Shown here piece by piece: positions 36,413 to 48,797 of a DNA stretch of 64,000 nt. This stretch comes from Augochlora pura. Taxonomy: Eukaryota > Arthropoda > Insecta > Hymenoptera > Halictidae. A program made the position numbers and the translations under genes. The stretch covers positions 16,740,001-16,804,000 of the forward strand of contig NC_135773.1 of the NCBI RefSeq assembly GCF_028453695.1. The letters run 5' to 3'. The stretch's first letter is position 1; every line of letters starts with the position of its first letter. A model generated the notes under the pieces. The model did not search any database. It was given only the letters and a program-made list of their open reading frames with translations, and was not told the origin of the DNA.

Positions 36413-38739
36413 CGCACGTCCCGACCCGTACAATGTGCGATTTCGCGAGATTAACCACGATAATTAAGTTCATTAGAATGGCTCGATGAGCGATCGCTGC
36501 CTGGCCCTGCTCATCCCATCTGCCCCTGCTCGCCTTGGTTTTAATTAATCCGCTAATAAACGGAGTTATTGTTGGCATTGCTGTCGTTATCATTGCGGAA
36601 AAGCCTGATCGGTTCCCCTCCTCCTCTGACCACTTATGCCGAGGGAAAAAAAGTGAGTAACGAGACTGGTATATAACGATGGTAATCGAACAACTCGAAG
36701 CCGTGGCTAGACGGAAGTGACTTATGGTACTTGAGTCTTCCCGCGGAGTTACGACGCGTTTCTCGTTTATTAATCTCCGGCTTTTATGGAGCAATGTATT
36801 GTTTTTTTTTTCTGGCCGCAAGCTTTTTATCGCTTCTGTTGCATCCGGATCCCGGGAATGCTCGGATTGCGGATCTCTTGGCTAATTGGTGGTCTCCTAA
36901 CGTAACAGTCACTACTAGCGGGCTGATGGATCGAAACAGCTGCGATTTGGGGCATAGAATGGGATATCTAGATCGAAGATTTTATGTATTTTTGACATGA
37001 GCGAATAGACGAGACGCAAAGAAGAATGAACGGTTAAAAAAAGATTTTAAGAATCGTGTTGCATTATTTTGAACCTGCCAGATCAGCAATCCCCGGCGGA
37101 CCCTTTCCACAACTGTACTATTAACGATGTTTACAACAACTCAGTAATTTTTCGACACATATTCCTGAAAGCATTTGTTATCTTTTTATATTTTAAAAGT
37201 TCCTGATGCAACAGCGACTGATTTCATTTAGCTGATAAAAACTAAACAACTGGGCGAACAATTTAAATACTCTGGGTCAAAATGACTCGGGGACCGTAGC
37301 ACGACGGTTAAGTACTACTTCGCTGGCTATCGTTGAAATGGATTTCCAAGGTCCATTGGCCTCGAAGGAGGTCGCCGGTTCCGAAACCGAATTAATGACG
37401 TGAAACGCGGCTAGCTGGCCGAACACCGAATTACGAAAAACGGTCTAGGGTTTCTAGAGAAGGGACTAAAAGGAGTCGATGATGGTTCGCTAACGATTAA
37501 TTACCCCGCCGCTGCCGGTAGTCGCAGAAAATCGTTCTGCCGGAGTAAACGGACCGTTTTTTTTTCTCGCCGGTCGATCCCTCGGCCCGGCCCGGCCCGG
37601 CCCGACCCGGGTCCAGGGTTTCTCTCTCTCCCCTTTCCGGTGGATGTTTGCAGGAAGCCTCGGAGATTCAACCCTAAAACATCGGAGACCGACAGAGGGA
37701 GAGAAAAAAACCGGGGAAGAAAGACTTTACTACGTCCTAATTGGAATGACAGAGACGTCAATGGCGGCGACGGTCAAAGAGGCCATAAACGTTGGTTACG
37801 GGTGTAAACTACGGATTTTAGTGTCACCGGGAGTTTCCCGGCTCCCATAAGACGCTTTGTTTATGGGCTTGTGTAACCGCCCTCGTAAACTAAAGTGCGT
37901 ATTAACAAATGGAGCGATTACACGGTCCTGACGCTTCCCACGTTTGCCTAATCGCGACCGCCATTTCCTTGCGCACCCTGTCACAAGGTGGCCTTGAAAA
38001 CGCGGACGATCTTCGAACCTAAATCATAGTGATCGATTAATTCTTTAAATAACGAATACGGAAGAGTAAATCGTGCTATTTGTTGTAATTGCGGAGCTCG
38101 ATAAGTAATTTCATTCTTTCACGAGAAAATGAAAGGATGATTTTTAAAGAAACTTTTGTAGAGTACGTATTATTTAATGATATATTGTTCTTTGAAGTTT
38201 TCTTATTTTTCTAGTAGCCTCGAAATCTTGTGCCCGTAGTACTTTTGTATTTATTGGAAAAATTCTGCACCAAATGGTTCTTTGATACCCTTAGAAAATG
38301 AATTTCTGAACCGTATTCTTCGGTATTAAATATTAATCTAAATATTAACCTGGACTTGCAACGTCAGTAAAAGTTTTAAAGACTCAATTCGAACGTAGAT
38401 CATAATACTTAACCAATTATTTAATTTTTGGTTAAGAGTACAATATTCCTCTTTCACTAGATTCAGTCTAATTAAAAATGATCGTCTCTTTCGTTTCAAT
38501 ACTTCATTGTTGAATATTGTACAGATTCTATAATAACAATAATCATTTATTCATTCGGTTTGTTATAGAAGAAGAAATAAAAAGAAAGAGATTTTATATA
38601 GATTCTGAAGTGATCTCACTTACTTCAATGTCCAAACGCATTGCTTATATCGTGACCGCATCCACTGAAACTGCATTCTCACCCCATGTTACACTGACCC
38701 TAATTGACACACACACGCATCAGTCTGTATCACACAATG
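36413..38739. other. Non-coding stretch, alternating composition
   Basis: GC-rich at 37360-38000 with the GGCCC repeat at 37584, AT-rich at 37020-37250 and 38030-38740. CACGACGGTTAA at about 37302-37313 may be an orphan TTAA-element end. No gene recognised. Confidence 0.33.
37584..37611. repeat. (GGCCC)n pentanucleotide repeat
   Basis: About five GGCCC-like units in tandem. Confidence 0.9.
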
Positions 38740-38741
38740 TA

Positions 38742-38821
38742 TTAGGTTGGAAACTATGAAACGGGCGTTTTTGTTTAGTCTGAGTTCAGCTGCGGAGCCC
38801 GTTTCATAGTTTCCAACCTAA
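38742..38821. mobile_element. 80-bp mariner-type MITE, near-perfect hairpin
   Basis: TA at 38740-38741, then a 25-base arm starting TTAGGTTGGAAACTATG, a 30-base loop, the exact reverse complement arm ending CATAGTTTCCAACCTAA, and TA at 38822-38823. TTAGGTTGG termini with TA target duplication are typical of mariner elements. Arms look identical, implying recent insertion or conversion. It is too short for any transposase. Confidence 0.88.
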
Positions 38822-38855
38822 TACAATACAATTTGTCCATCTCTAGTTGCATTAA

Positions 38856-39179
38856 CACGTTGGCGACGGGGCCTGAATTCACTGGCCGCACCGTGTGGCG
38901 GGCTTGTTTTTCGTGCTCGATCCCATCGGGCGGGCTGAGTCAGTGGTCAAATGAGCATTCTCAAATTTAGGGAAAAAATTATTGATAAATTGTTAATAAC
39001 TGAAGAAATATCTATAACTGAAATAAATAAATTTGTTAATTACAATAATCACCTTTTTATTAGATTGACACCGGGCATTCCGCCCGATGGGACAATTCTG
39101 TATGTACCACCGGTGGCTCATCCCGTCCCATAGGACAAACAAGAATGTACCACCGGCGGTACACCCCGTCGCGATTGTG
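38856..39179. mobile_element. TTAA-flanked MITE, CACGTTGGCGACGGGG family
   Basis: TTAA at 38852-38855 then CACGTTGGCGACGGGG; the right end CCCCGTCGCGATTGTG is followed by TTAA at 39180-39183. Internally, CCCATCGGGCGGGC near 38931 faces GCCCGATGGGAC near 39082, and CCACCGGTGG and CCACCGGCGG repeats sit close to the right end, so single strands could fold extensively. 324 bp, non-coding. It begins 34 bases after the mariner-type MITE. Confidence 0.82.
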
Positions 39180-39183
39180 TTAA

Positions 39184-41681
39184 TCGATCGTCCAGGCAAT
39201 GCCGACAACATTTGCTGAATTTTGTACCGAATTGGCGTAATCTGATCGAAGAAAAATCACCGTTTTCAGAACCACGGGAAATTGTTCAGGGTCTTCGGTT
39301 CGCGTGGGCGGTTCGACGACCTTTGGCCCCGTGGGCAGCGTGTGTCCACTCGGATGTTCGACTTGTACGAGGCTCGCGTGTCGGGGCCATGTCAGTGATT
39401 TTCCGGCGATGGAACAGGAACGGGAACGGGAATGGGGCCCGGGAACGGGAACGGAACACGGGGAACGAATCGCGGCGCGCCGCGGGGGATCCCACGGAAA
39501 ACAAGATCTCATCAAGATAGGTGGATGCTCGCACTCCGTTGCGCCGGCCTGACGTCCTGGCCCCTGCAACTGCCATCCACCATTAACCGAGATCCGACCG
39601 GAGGTTTTCATACAGAAAAATATCGGCGGGAGAGCGAGACGAAGAATGTTGAAAATGCAATTGATGTCACGCGATCGAATTTTTCAATTTTAATTTGATT
39701 CGATGAAGTATTTCACGGGGCGACATCACCCTGAAGTGTTAAGCAATAAGTATAGTTTAGAGATTTTCAAATAGCCGATTATTAGATGAAAGATTTAGCC
39801 TTTCTAAGGGGATATAAAGGTCAGTTCCAGCTACGTTTTAATATTTTTTAAATTTAAAAATAGTACAAAATGACGAAATTACTTCTAATTTTCGATAACC
39901 GTTCTCGTAGAACACTGAATCTGAATTACGACGTTTCGGTTGATTCATAAATTATAAATTGCTACGTAAATTGTGACGTACGGATTTTCAAAAGTTATAA
40001 TAATTGTAGAAATGACCGCAGTTAGAAGAAAAATCAACTTATAAATGTTTACAATAAATTAAATAATCGACATAGAAAACAAATCGTATAGTTCCGGAGA
40101 TTTTTTTTATGGCCAGTTTCGATATTCATAAAAAACACTAAAATTCAGACTTAATTTCTTCTGGAAATAAATGTCAGAACAGTGACATAGTAACTGTACG
40201 AATTGTATAAAAAAATAAAACCCCGACTTTGGACAACACAGAGCAATTTGAGCCTAAAGTTTTGACTAGATATACCGAGAATACTTGAGATCGATTTTAA
40301 GTTACATTTGCTGAATCAAATTGTTATCAAAAAAATTCAAATAAAAAATTGTTATCTACAACAAGTTACAGAAAATTATTCAGAGATTTTGTTTAGATAT
40401 TACAAAAACGTTTTCTTTATTCGTTCCATCTATTATATAAAAAGATAAACAAATAAATTGGTCCAACATTTTTGCCCTTCCCTGAACGAAATCCTGGCAA
40501 AGCGTTTGTTTGAACGCGCGAGTCATGCGTGTCTCTAGTTTCCTCGATTATTTTGCAACAGCATCGCGTAATTCTCGTTCCCACTCGTATTTGAACGGCG
40601 GCGCGATGTTAACGGTTCAGTCGAGTGTCGATTGGCTTTAATTCGAGGCGGGCGTCAAAACCGAGTCGATGATGGTGCACCAGTGACTCGAAATGGATGG
40701 TTCTCAGCTAGATGGTGCCCGAAGACCCGGCCCGTCCGGGCCGCTGATGTTATCTGCTACGGTGGGAGGCATCCGCCGATATGTATACAATGCCATAGGT
40801 CCGCCGGGATTATTACAGCCTTGACAAATTGCCGCGGTGAAGGCCGATCCCGGTAATTACGGGTCCAGAGAGACGCAGATGCAAGGACCGGGCCCGGTGC
40901 GCGGCGTTCTACGTATGTACACTGTACATCACGGCCACTGCCGTGTACCTCGCTGCCCGCGGATCGGGTTAGGTACTGTTTCGTTCTCACTCTGATTGCC
41001 GGGGTCCTCTGTATTGGAAATGGTTTTCCATCTCCGTGGTTCACGACATCGGACGTGACGCACCGCCGAGTATCATCCCGCCGCGGTGCAGATTTCTGCC
41101 GGGTTGGAATTGCGATCGCATTGCGTTCTTGCCTCGCGCGGATGCGAATTACCGATTGCTACTATGCGCGCCTCGGTTTTGATTAGGCTACCTTGTTCCA
41201 TGGTGCATGTCGTGAAGGTTCTCTCGTGACCGATGTCCTATCACGAGCCTGCTTCGGGAGAGCTTTATGAGATTCCGATGTTGATTCTGATGTAGGAGCA
41301 ACAAGGCATGCCTACTCGAGATCATTTATACAAGTTATCCAGAAAGATTGGGTCCTTCTCAGCAGATCATTTCTATCCGATTCTGTATTATTTCAATTCA
41401 GCGTTGTTATTGTCAAACGCAATTATTAGATTCGTAGAGAAATACTTTGCGCTACAAATGTTGCCATTTCTACGTGACCAGTATACTCGTTGCTAATAGT
41501 TAATTGCTTACGAAGGATATATGCTTTGATATTTTTGACTGAGTTATGGTAGTGTATAATTGATAGGAGGATGAAGGAAAAGAAAGAGAGCGTTTCGTCT
41601 TGGCTTGGCTAGGGGATTCATCAGTAAGGTTTTTCAGTGGGCCCTCCCTTAAATGCGAGGGTAATCGAAGGATGGTACGTA
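39184..41681. other. Non-coding stretch, GC-rich islands around an AT-rich core
   Basis: GC-rich at 39290-39600 and 40600-41130; AT-rich at 39640-40450. The 143-codon minus frame at 39180-39611 runs through the GGGAAC repeat and has no recognisable domain. CCCTGAAGTGTTAA at about 39731-39744 could be an orphan TTAA end. Confidence 0.33.
39408..39466. repeat. GGGAAC-type hexanucleotide repeat
   Basis: Imperfect tandem GGAACG/GGGAAC units interrupted by TGGGGCCC. Confidence 0.85.
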
Positions 41682-42046
41682 CAGGGTATCCCAAAATTGT
41701 AGTACTTTCTGGAAATTATGGGTTCCTCAAGTCATTTGAAATAGTTTTTTTCTTAGTGGAAAAGCTATTCAGGGGCTTTGTTTACGAGTTATTAATGAAA
41801 AACAGTGACCAATGAGTAACAAGAGCAGCTGGCGCAATCAGCCGGAGCAAATAAGCGAAACTGCGCTTCTTACACTTGTTGGCTCGGCCGCCTTGAGCCA
41901 GTCAAGCACGCTTCTCATTGGTCACTGTTTTTCGTTAATAACTTGTAAACAAAGCCGCGGATTGCATTTTTGCTAAGAAAAGAGTTACTTTAGATAACCT
42001 CAGAAACCCGCCTTTTCCGTAAATATCATAATTTTGGGACACCCTT
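41682..42046. mobile_element. Long fold-back element, copy 2
   Basis: The left end CAGGGTATCCCAAAATTGTAG pairs with the right end ATAATTTTGGGACACCCT. Arms of about 140 bp continue inward as imperfect inverted repeats, including GGCTTTGTTTACGAGTTATT on the left and AATAACTTGTAAACAAAGCC on the right, and meet near a GAGCCAGTC-containing centre. A TA lies at each edge. The same arm sequences form the copy at 30540-30897. No open frame of transposase type; non-autonomous, superfamily not assigned. Confidence 0.8.
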
Positions 42047-44361
42047 TATACAAGTCAGTTTCGGAAAAGGTAGCCGCCACACAGAATTATATATTTTATA
42101 GAAGGGTTTGTTTATAATTTTAATTTCTACGTTACAGTTATAATTTTAACTTCAAATGATATTTATAATTTTTGTGTTTAAAATAAGTTTGTTATAATAA
42201 TAAAATATAACTCTACTTAGTCGGAGCCATTTTAATTGGAATTCCAAAATGGTTTTTCTCCATTTGATATAACTTAATGTTAAACTTTTAACAGTCTTTA
42301 AAGTATAAAGGAATCTTATAATATTAAAACTATTTTACAACATTATATAACAATTTTTATTGATGCCTTAGAGTCATCATTAGGCTACAAGAAATGAATA
42401 CATGCACTCAATATAGAAAAAATACATTTAAATTATTGTTCTGGTATCAGTACTCATCTACTTACGTTCTATATAAAGGTTATGACTAATTTTGCTTGTT
42501 GCCATCTGCTTCTGTGGAATTGTTCCATACATGTATTTGTGCGCGCCTGTCTCCAATAGTTTCGATCGCAACGAATCGAAGCAGTCGAGCTTTTGCTCGA
42601 ACCAACGATTTGTCCCGCCCGACACGCTACGATTCGCTAAAAAGCGAACGCGGAGTTTCCAGTCCATCACATAGCCGAAATCCGCGGCAACGTTTGGCGG
42701 TGTACGCTGAAGCAGCTACCCAAGTTTCGTGGAAAATAAATTCCAGTCAGGTCCACCGTAACGAATTCCATACCATAAATATTTACCGGAAGCGACCCCA
42801 ATTCATCCTGCGAAACGATTAAATAGCTGGCATTCTTCATTACCGCAGACCGCTACTATTGCAATAAACTGACTGGTTGGTCCAGCTTATACGGGATGCT
42901 TCGTTCACCATGGACACGTGTCGGTACCTATTTTCTTTTCGGTACAGGGAAAATGTGATGCAGAACGATCGCGAAATGCGAGTTCATCGACACGTAAATC
43001 GAACTTGTCAAACACCGGAACAACAAAGATGATTTTTACACATTTTCCTTCCCTCTCATTCTTATTAATCTAGGCAGAAACATTTTTGCTCTTTAACCAA
43101 TATAATTAAAACGCAACTGGAGTTAAAGTAAAAATTCCAATTACCGACACATTAAGCATAACTTGTCGTTCATCTACATATTTCCAGCTGACGTTTACGT
43201 AAAAATGAATTTAATGAAAAATAGATATAAATGTCCCAATTACCGATGCCTTAAAAACAGGTAATACCGACTTTAAATGCATTCATACTAAATTAACTAT
43301 CTGATAAACTATTCAACTTAAACAATTAAAACCATTGAAGTACGAAACGAATTGTGTTAGACATAGGGTATAAAGACAGCTGGTACTTCTACAGACTTGT
43401 AGGTAAGGTTTAAGGAAACCGAGTAGGTCGAAGCCGAAGGACCGAAGGACGAGCAAATACATATCTCGTTTGAGGGCGCGAGCGCTCTCGCACAAGAGAT
43501 CCTGCGGCAGAATTCAAGTCTGGTAGCCATTGTCCTACGAGGTCACGTACGCTCAAGTACGATCAGCCTGGAGAGAGGAAGGTCTTCGCGGGAAGGCACT
43601 GTGCACCGAGCAATAATTCCGCGTGCCCACCTCCGCCTCTTGCTCTGCTGCAACGCTGCAATTCAGGGTCGATCATCATCCAAACAACACCCCCGCCCGC
43701 GGCTCGACGCGCTTCGCCTCGAGTAGGTACTCGCTCTCCTCGATCGTTGGCGGCCATTCATGGCCGACGTTTCACGCTAATCAAGAACCCGTATCGGAGG
43801 AGTCATTAGGGGTGCCGTGATCTTCGATCTTTATCGATCGCCCTTGCCGGCTGAATCCGGTGAATGGAGCGGTCTCGGCCTTCCGCGAACGCCGCGCCAT
43901 TCTGATTAGAGAATCTAATCGGACGAGATTTGTCCGCAACAAACCTTGTTAACACGTCCACTATCCTAGTTACTTCCTCTACTGTTATATTTTTAAGAAT
44001 CGTCTTGGTGAATATGCTTTTACACTGTATGAGTGTTAGATTATTCAGCTCGTTGCACTCGAAGCCATTTCAATTCTAAAAATAGTCCTAGAACTCTTAA
44101 AATAGTCCTTTTGACTTACAGTATTTATGAATTGTACAATTCAGTGCATTTTGGACATAATTGAGTCTTGTGATTCATACAATACTGGTTACACTTTTAA
44201 CAGTTTAAATATATGCGAATTTAATAATATTATACAAAAATTATTTTGAAACGTGATGTAGTTTTCAGTGGCGTCACGCGAGTGTAAAGGGTTAATGAGC
44301 GTTTGTAACAAGTTGAGAGATTATTGTAAACTATATGAATAAGATTTATTTGTATATTATC
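42047..44361. other. Non-coding stretch, AT-rich with a GC-rich island
   Basis: AT-rich to 42480, balanced at 42480-43020, AT-rich to 43400, GC-rich at 43430-43930, then AT-rich. CGCGAGTGTAAAGGGTTAA at about 44277-44295 is an orphan right end of the CCCTTTGCACTCGG type, with no partner seen. Confidence 0.35.
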
Positions 44362-44575
44362 ATATTACCGACTTGTGAACAGGTTATCATGGCGACCAAT
44401 AATTTGTTATCTGTTATTGAGGTAAAAGTGTTAGATTGTAATACTGTAAGCTTTTATATCATGATATAAGTTTTTAAATATTAGATATCTTTCGCGATAA
44501 CTAAAATAAATAAAATAGATTAAATAAATATTATTTAATACTGATGTTATTAATTATGCCACGACATAAATGTTT
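44362..44575. mobile_element. Diverged copy of the GGCAACCAATAATTTGTT repeat family
   Basis: From 44388, GGCGACCAATAATTTGTTAT and the following GTAAAAGTGTTAGATTGTAA, GTAAGCTTTTATATC and AAATAAATAAAATAGATT blocks align with 21945-22190. TATTACCGAC at 44364 may correspond to the TTTACCGATCGG left terminus. Ends decayed. Confidence 0.55.
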
Positions 44576-46249
44576 TAATTCTGTACTATTTGGCATTGTC
44601 TAATAAACGTTTGTTGTAAGTGAGAATATTATAATAAACTGTGTCTAGAAAATACAAAGCGCAATACAAAGATCTTTCAATCTAGAAATTAATTAATTCA
44701 AAGCATCAACAAGACCCTGCTCGACGACAACGTACAGATTCTTCTATATCGATGTCATTGCTTCATTGTTACTATAAACAATTTTTTGACGGATAAAACA
44801 AATCTACCCTTACTTTTACAAAGAACTTCAGAAAAATCGGAATTCGCACAAAGACCCACGATGTTCGGATTCATTCGAGTCTCCACAGTCGTGGAAGCAT
44901 AATTAGGACGGTTCTATCAATTCCTCAAGATTCAAGTCGAAGACGAAAAAGAAAGAGGGGAGGGAGGAGATAGCGAGGAAGCCGCCGCATTAATATTTTC
45001 CCGGTCTTTTCTCAGTCTCTATCTGGCCCCGGCCATTAGCGTACCTAATTTATGCATCATCAGCGAGCGGCACAACCCTTTCTCCTTCCTGCATCCATCT
45101 TTTCGGCTGAAAAGTTTCTAAAGATTTTCTCCGGGGCCAAAGGATACACGGCTCCCCGTCTTAATTACGCCGAGGAAAGGCTCCGTCTTTTCAGGGTTGC
45201 GCAACGCGGAAACCGTTCTTGCCGCATCCGCCCCGGCCCTCCCCGCCCCCGCCCCCGCCGACGTCCCAGTCAGGGTGGCTAATAACAAAGGGCCCAATAA
45301 ACGGTAGGTAGCTGTCCGTTGGATTACCGGCCACCGCCTCAAAGCCCGCTATAAATTCATAAACGTGTCGTGGAGTTGGTTGAATGGGCAGCCGAGGGTT
45401 CGCGAGACGCCACAATAAGACAATAAAACGTCCCGGGGGCGCAGATCAAACAGCGCCGGGATGGCTCCGCTGACTCTCCTCCCCGCTCCTCCCTTCGCGT
45501 CGCCACGTCACGGGACACTTTTCCGAGATTCTTCGGCAGCCACTGTTTCCTTTTCCTCCATTTTTTTCCTCGACAGCCATTATCGTTGCGTTTTCGGTCC
45601 CTTTTTCTCGACGATTCCCGGACAGTCTCCAGTCCCGGCTTTCCTCCGGGGCTGTTAGAGAGATTAGAGCTCCTGCCAGGGTTAGTCTCGAGATCGTTCT
45701 TTGATAGACCATCCGGGCCACCGGAGTCGAAGGAACACTGTTGCAATGGGTAATGATACCTGCGTTTTCGGGAATCGCTCGATGATTCTTTAAATAGTTT
45801 GCTTTGGAATGAACGCTGATAGCAGTTAATCCTTGGGAGAAAGAACACGGGGACTACTAATTTGATTTCCGAGTGCCGTTCTCTTAAGATCAGTACCCTC
45901 GATTTAAACGCAATTTTAAAATGTTGGACTTTGTGGATTTCGAGAGCTTAAAGACAATGTCTTATTCTCTTGAACGAAAAATATATTTCGCTTATCTACC
46001 GATTTTTCCGTATACAGTTCTCGATATTATAAAAGTGTTTCTATGGGAAACTTTTGGAGAAACTTCTTCATCTCAGCTATATTGCAATAGAAACCGCGCG
46101 AAATTGAAATAAATTCAAGTTTGTAATTGTTTCGTTCGTAAAAATTAGTAGATGGGATACAAACATACAAAGACTTTTAAAGCATTTAAATACACTGTTG
46201 AGTTATTTGTGATACGTTGACTTGATTAAATCGAGAAACACATGTTGAT
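44576..46249. other. Non-coding stretch with a GC-rich island
   Basis: AT-rich to 44900 and after 45900; GC-rich at 45000-45720 with a CCCCGCCCCCGCC run near 45240. Open frames overlap on both strands with no recognisable product. Confidence 0.33.
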
Positions 46250-46253
46250 TTAA

Positions 46254-46552
46254 CCCTTTGGCTACGGCAGACTTTGGCACGGCCGTAGTTTTTCGTTAGA
46301 CATGCATTTCTGAGGAGGTATATTAAAATATTCAAAATATTGAATTCTGTTACATTATACCAATATTACTTGAAGTGAACAATAATATTAAGCTTTTTTA
46401 CAGTATATATAGCATAGATGTTACACAATATATAATTAATCAAATTTAATAATAAACGGGGGCGAAATTTGATCTTGACGCCTATTGGCGCCTACAGTAC
46501 CGGGAAGCCAACGTGTGTCGGACGCCAATAGACGCCAACAGTAGTCAAAGGG
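46254..46552. mobile_element. TTAA-flanked MITE, CCCTTTGGCTACG family
   Basis: TTAA at 46250-46253 then CCCTTTGGCTAC; the right end GTAGTCAAAGGG is followed by TTAA at 46553-46556. The right part carries GACGCCTATTGGCGCC and GACGCCAATAGACGCC, near-inverted repeats of each other. 299 bp, AT-rich centre, non-coding. The internal GCCTATAG/GACGC motifs resemble the element starting at 52521. Confidence 0.87.
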
Positions 46553-48718
46553 TTAATTTCCATTTGCTATAGTAAACATTGAAATATTTTGTTTCCAGAC
46601 CCGCCGGCTAGTTATAGAGCAATATACATTCTTCGCATTCAGGTCTCGGCAACGTCAGCGTTAAACATTGTAAAAATATAAACTGACTATAGGATAGAGG
46701 AAGATCGCTCTGTACAACCATGCGTGCATATGTGTGAGGTCATTATCGACAGATATACAAAACCAACAGGTGACGCGATTATTAAGTTATAAGCGTGTTC
46801 CAGGACAACATTGTGTGAGACGTCACTCGGAACCAAGGGTTTAATGGTCAAACGGACGCGGATGATTTTGCATTCTGCACGCACGCGTGGAGGAGAGATG
46901 AATAAAAACCGTCTGCGAATGTATTCTACCCTCGAGGTAGAATATTTTGCAGCGACAAGGGTGGAGCATTCCTTCCCCAAACTCCGGCCACCTCGGTGGT
47001 CGCAACACAGACACGACGCGACACGGCCGGCCCTCGAAGAGGCCGTGGAAGGGCAGCAGCAGTCTCGACAGGGCGGTATCGGTGGCAGAAACAAAGCGCA
47101 GCGAAAAAGGCAGCGTTCTCTCGCCGGTACAATTCGCCCCGCGTTTGTTCAATTCATTTCCTCGACGACCCTCGGGTCGGCGCAGCGCGGCTCGGCGCGG
47201 CGGTTCATTTACAATTAACTCGTTAATTTCATTCCACGAGCCAGCGGACGGTCGGAGAGGTAGAGCAGACTGTACACACGTACCGTGTGGTCGTGTCTGT
47301 GGTGGTGTATGCGCAGACGGCTCGCGTTTGTCCACGCGATTGGAGGAAATGAACGGGCAAAAGGAGGGCTGAGGGCTGAGGGGGTGGGTATCGCGTTACG
47401 CCGCGTGTCACCGTAGTCCGCCTGCGGGCAAAAGGAGAGCTCCCGGCCCTCGATTGGTGGATTCCCCGTGGAAGCCAGGTGCGGTTCCCTGTGCCCCCGT
47501 GACGTCATTAATCCACCCATAGCTTTTTCACGGGGGGAGCCGGAGCCGGAGCCGGAGCGCCGGGCATTGTGTAACGGGCGGGGGATGCTACGCAGCTGCT
47601 AACAAGGACGGGTTTCGCCGAGACACTGGCAATCGTGCACTCACACATGTGTGCGCGCGCACACAGATATGGTACACCGTCCTAGGGATCGTTTGTTGTC
47701 TGCTCACGATGATTCCACGCCCGGCCGAGAAATGGCGGAGCCCCGATTCTTGATATTAAAGTCCCTGCCTCCATTCGTGTTTCATTTTATTCTGACAGAA
47801 ACACTCTATGAGAGGTCTTGCCTCCCCTAGCCGATGTTGCAGTTGCTCTTGTACTTTGTTAAATCCCAGAATGCTCGGCAGGTAGGGCTACGGAAAACCT
47901 TTGACCCGGGAGAGGCCAGTGACGCCACCGATGCGTCGCTGTTTACCTCCATGAAATTTTCGCCACGGTTCTGGAACGATCACGCTATTGCAAATGGAGA
48001 CAAGTTCTGCGGCTTGTAGCTTCGTTCTATATAAATATGCATAAAGCATTTATCATAATAATGTATTTATTTACGGACATTAATTAACATTCGGTAGAAG
48101 GAGTATACAGATTGCTGTGACATGTTTACGTACATAGAGAAACTGTCAAAAATATTATCTCCAAACCACCAATAGAAATTACACAGCCCTTGTGTACTCT
48201 GTTAGAAACAGATGCAAATCAAACCCACGTGCAATCGCTGTCTAAAAGAGAATTCTAGCGAGCCTAATCTCTGGATCCTCGCAACAGCCGACCGCTCCTT
48301 TCGATAAACATGGCCTCTACTCACACAAATCCGTGTATCTCGAACTCGGAGTGCGTCGATCGAGCTAAGTTGATGGCCGGGGTGGGCAGTAACCCCCATG
48401 TCCTCAAAATCTGCCCGTTTCGAATCACTGTACCGATCCCGGAGGATATTGGACGTAACGCCATCGTGACAGGGTGCGTTGCCAAACGGTTCCTAGGAGG
48501 CGATGGAGGGGGAAACTTCCCTAATGAAAGAGAGCTGAGCTACCACTCGACTAGTTCTCTCTCGTCTCTCTGCTTTCCCATGCGAAATAAAATATCGCTA
48601 ATCACTCGTAGCGCGGGGGCTGTAAGTACCCCGTGCATCTGTGTACTCGGTGTCCCCTCCCCCATACAGCTCGGAGAATACCCACCCCGTTGAGTCGAGA
48701 GTCGCAGGACGATGGCGA

Positions 48719-48778
<60 letters not shown>

Positions 48779-48797
48779 TTCTCTCTCTTTCTTTGTT
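48719..48797. repeat. (CT)n microsatellite
   Basis: About 78 bp of CT units with a few TTT interruptions. Confidence 0.96.
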
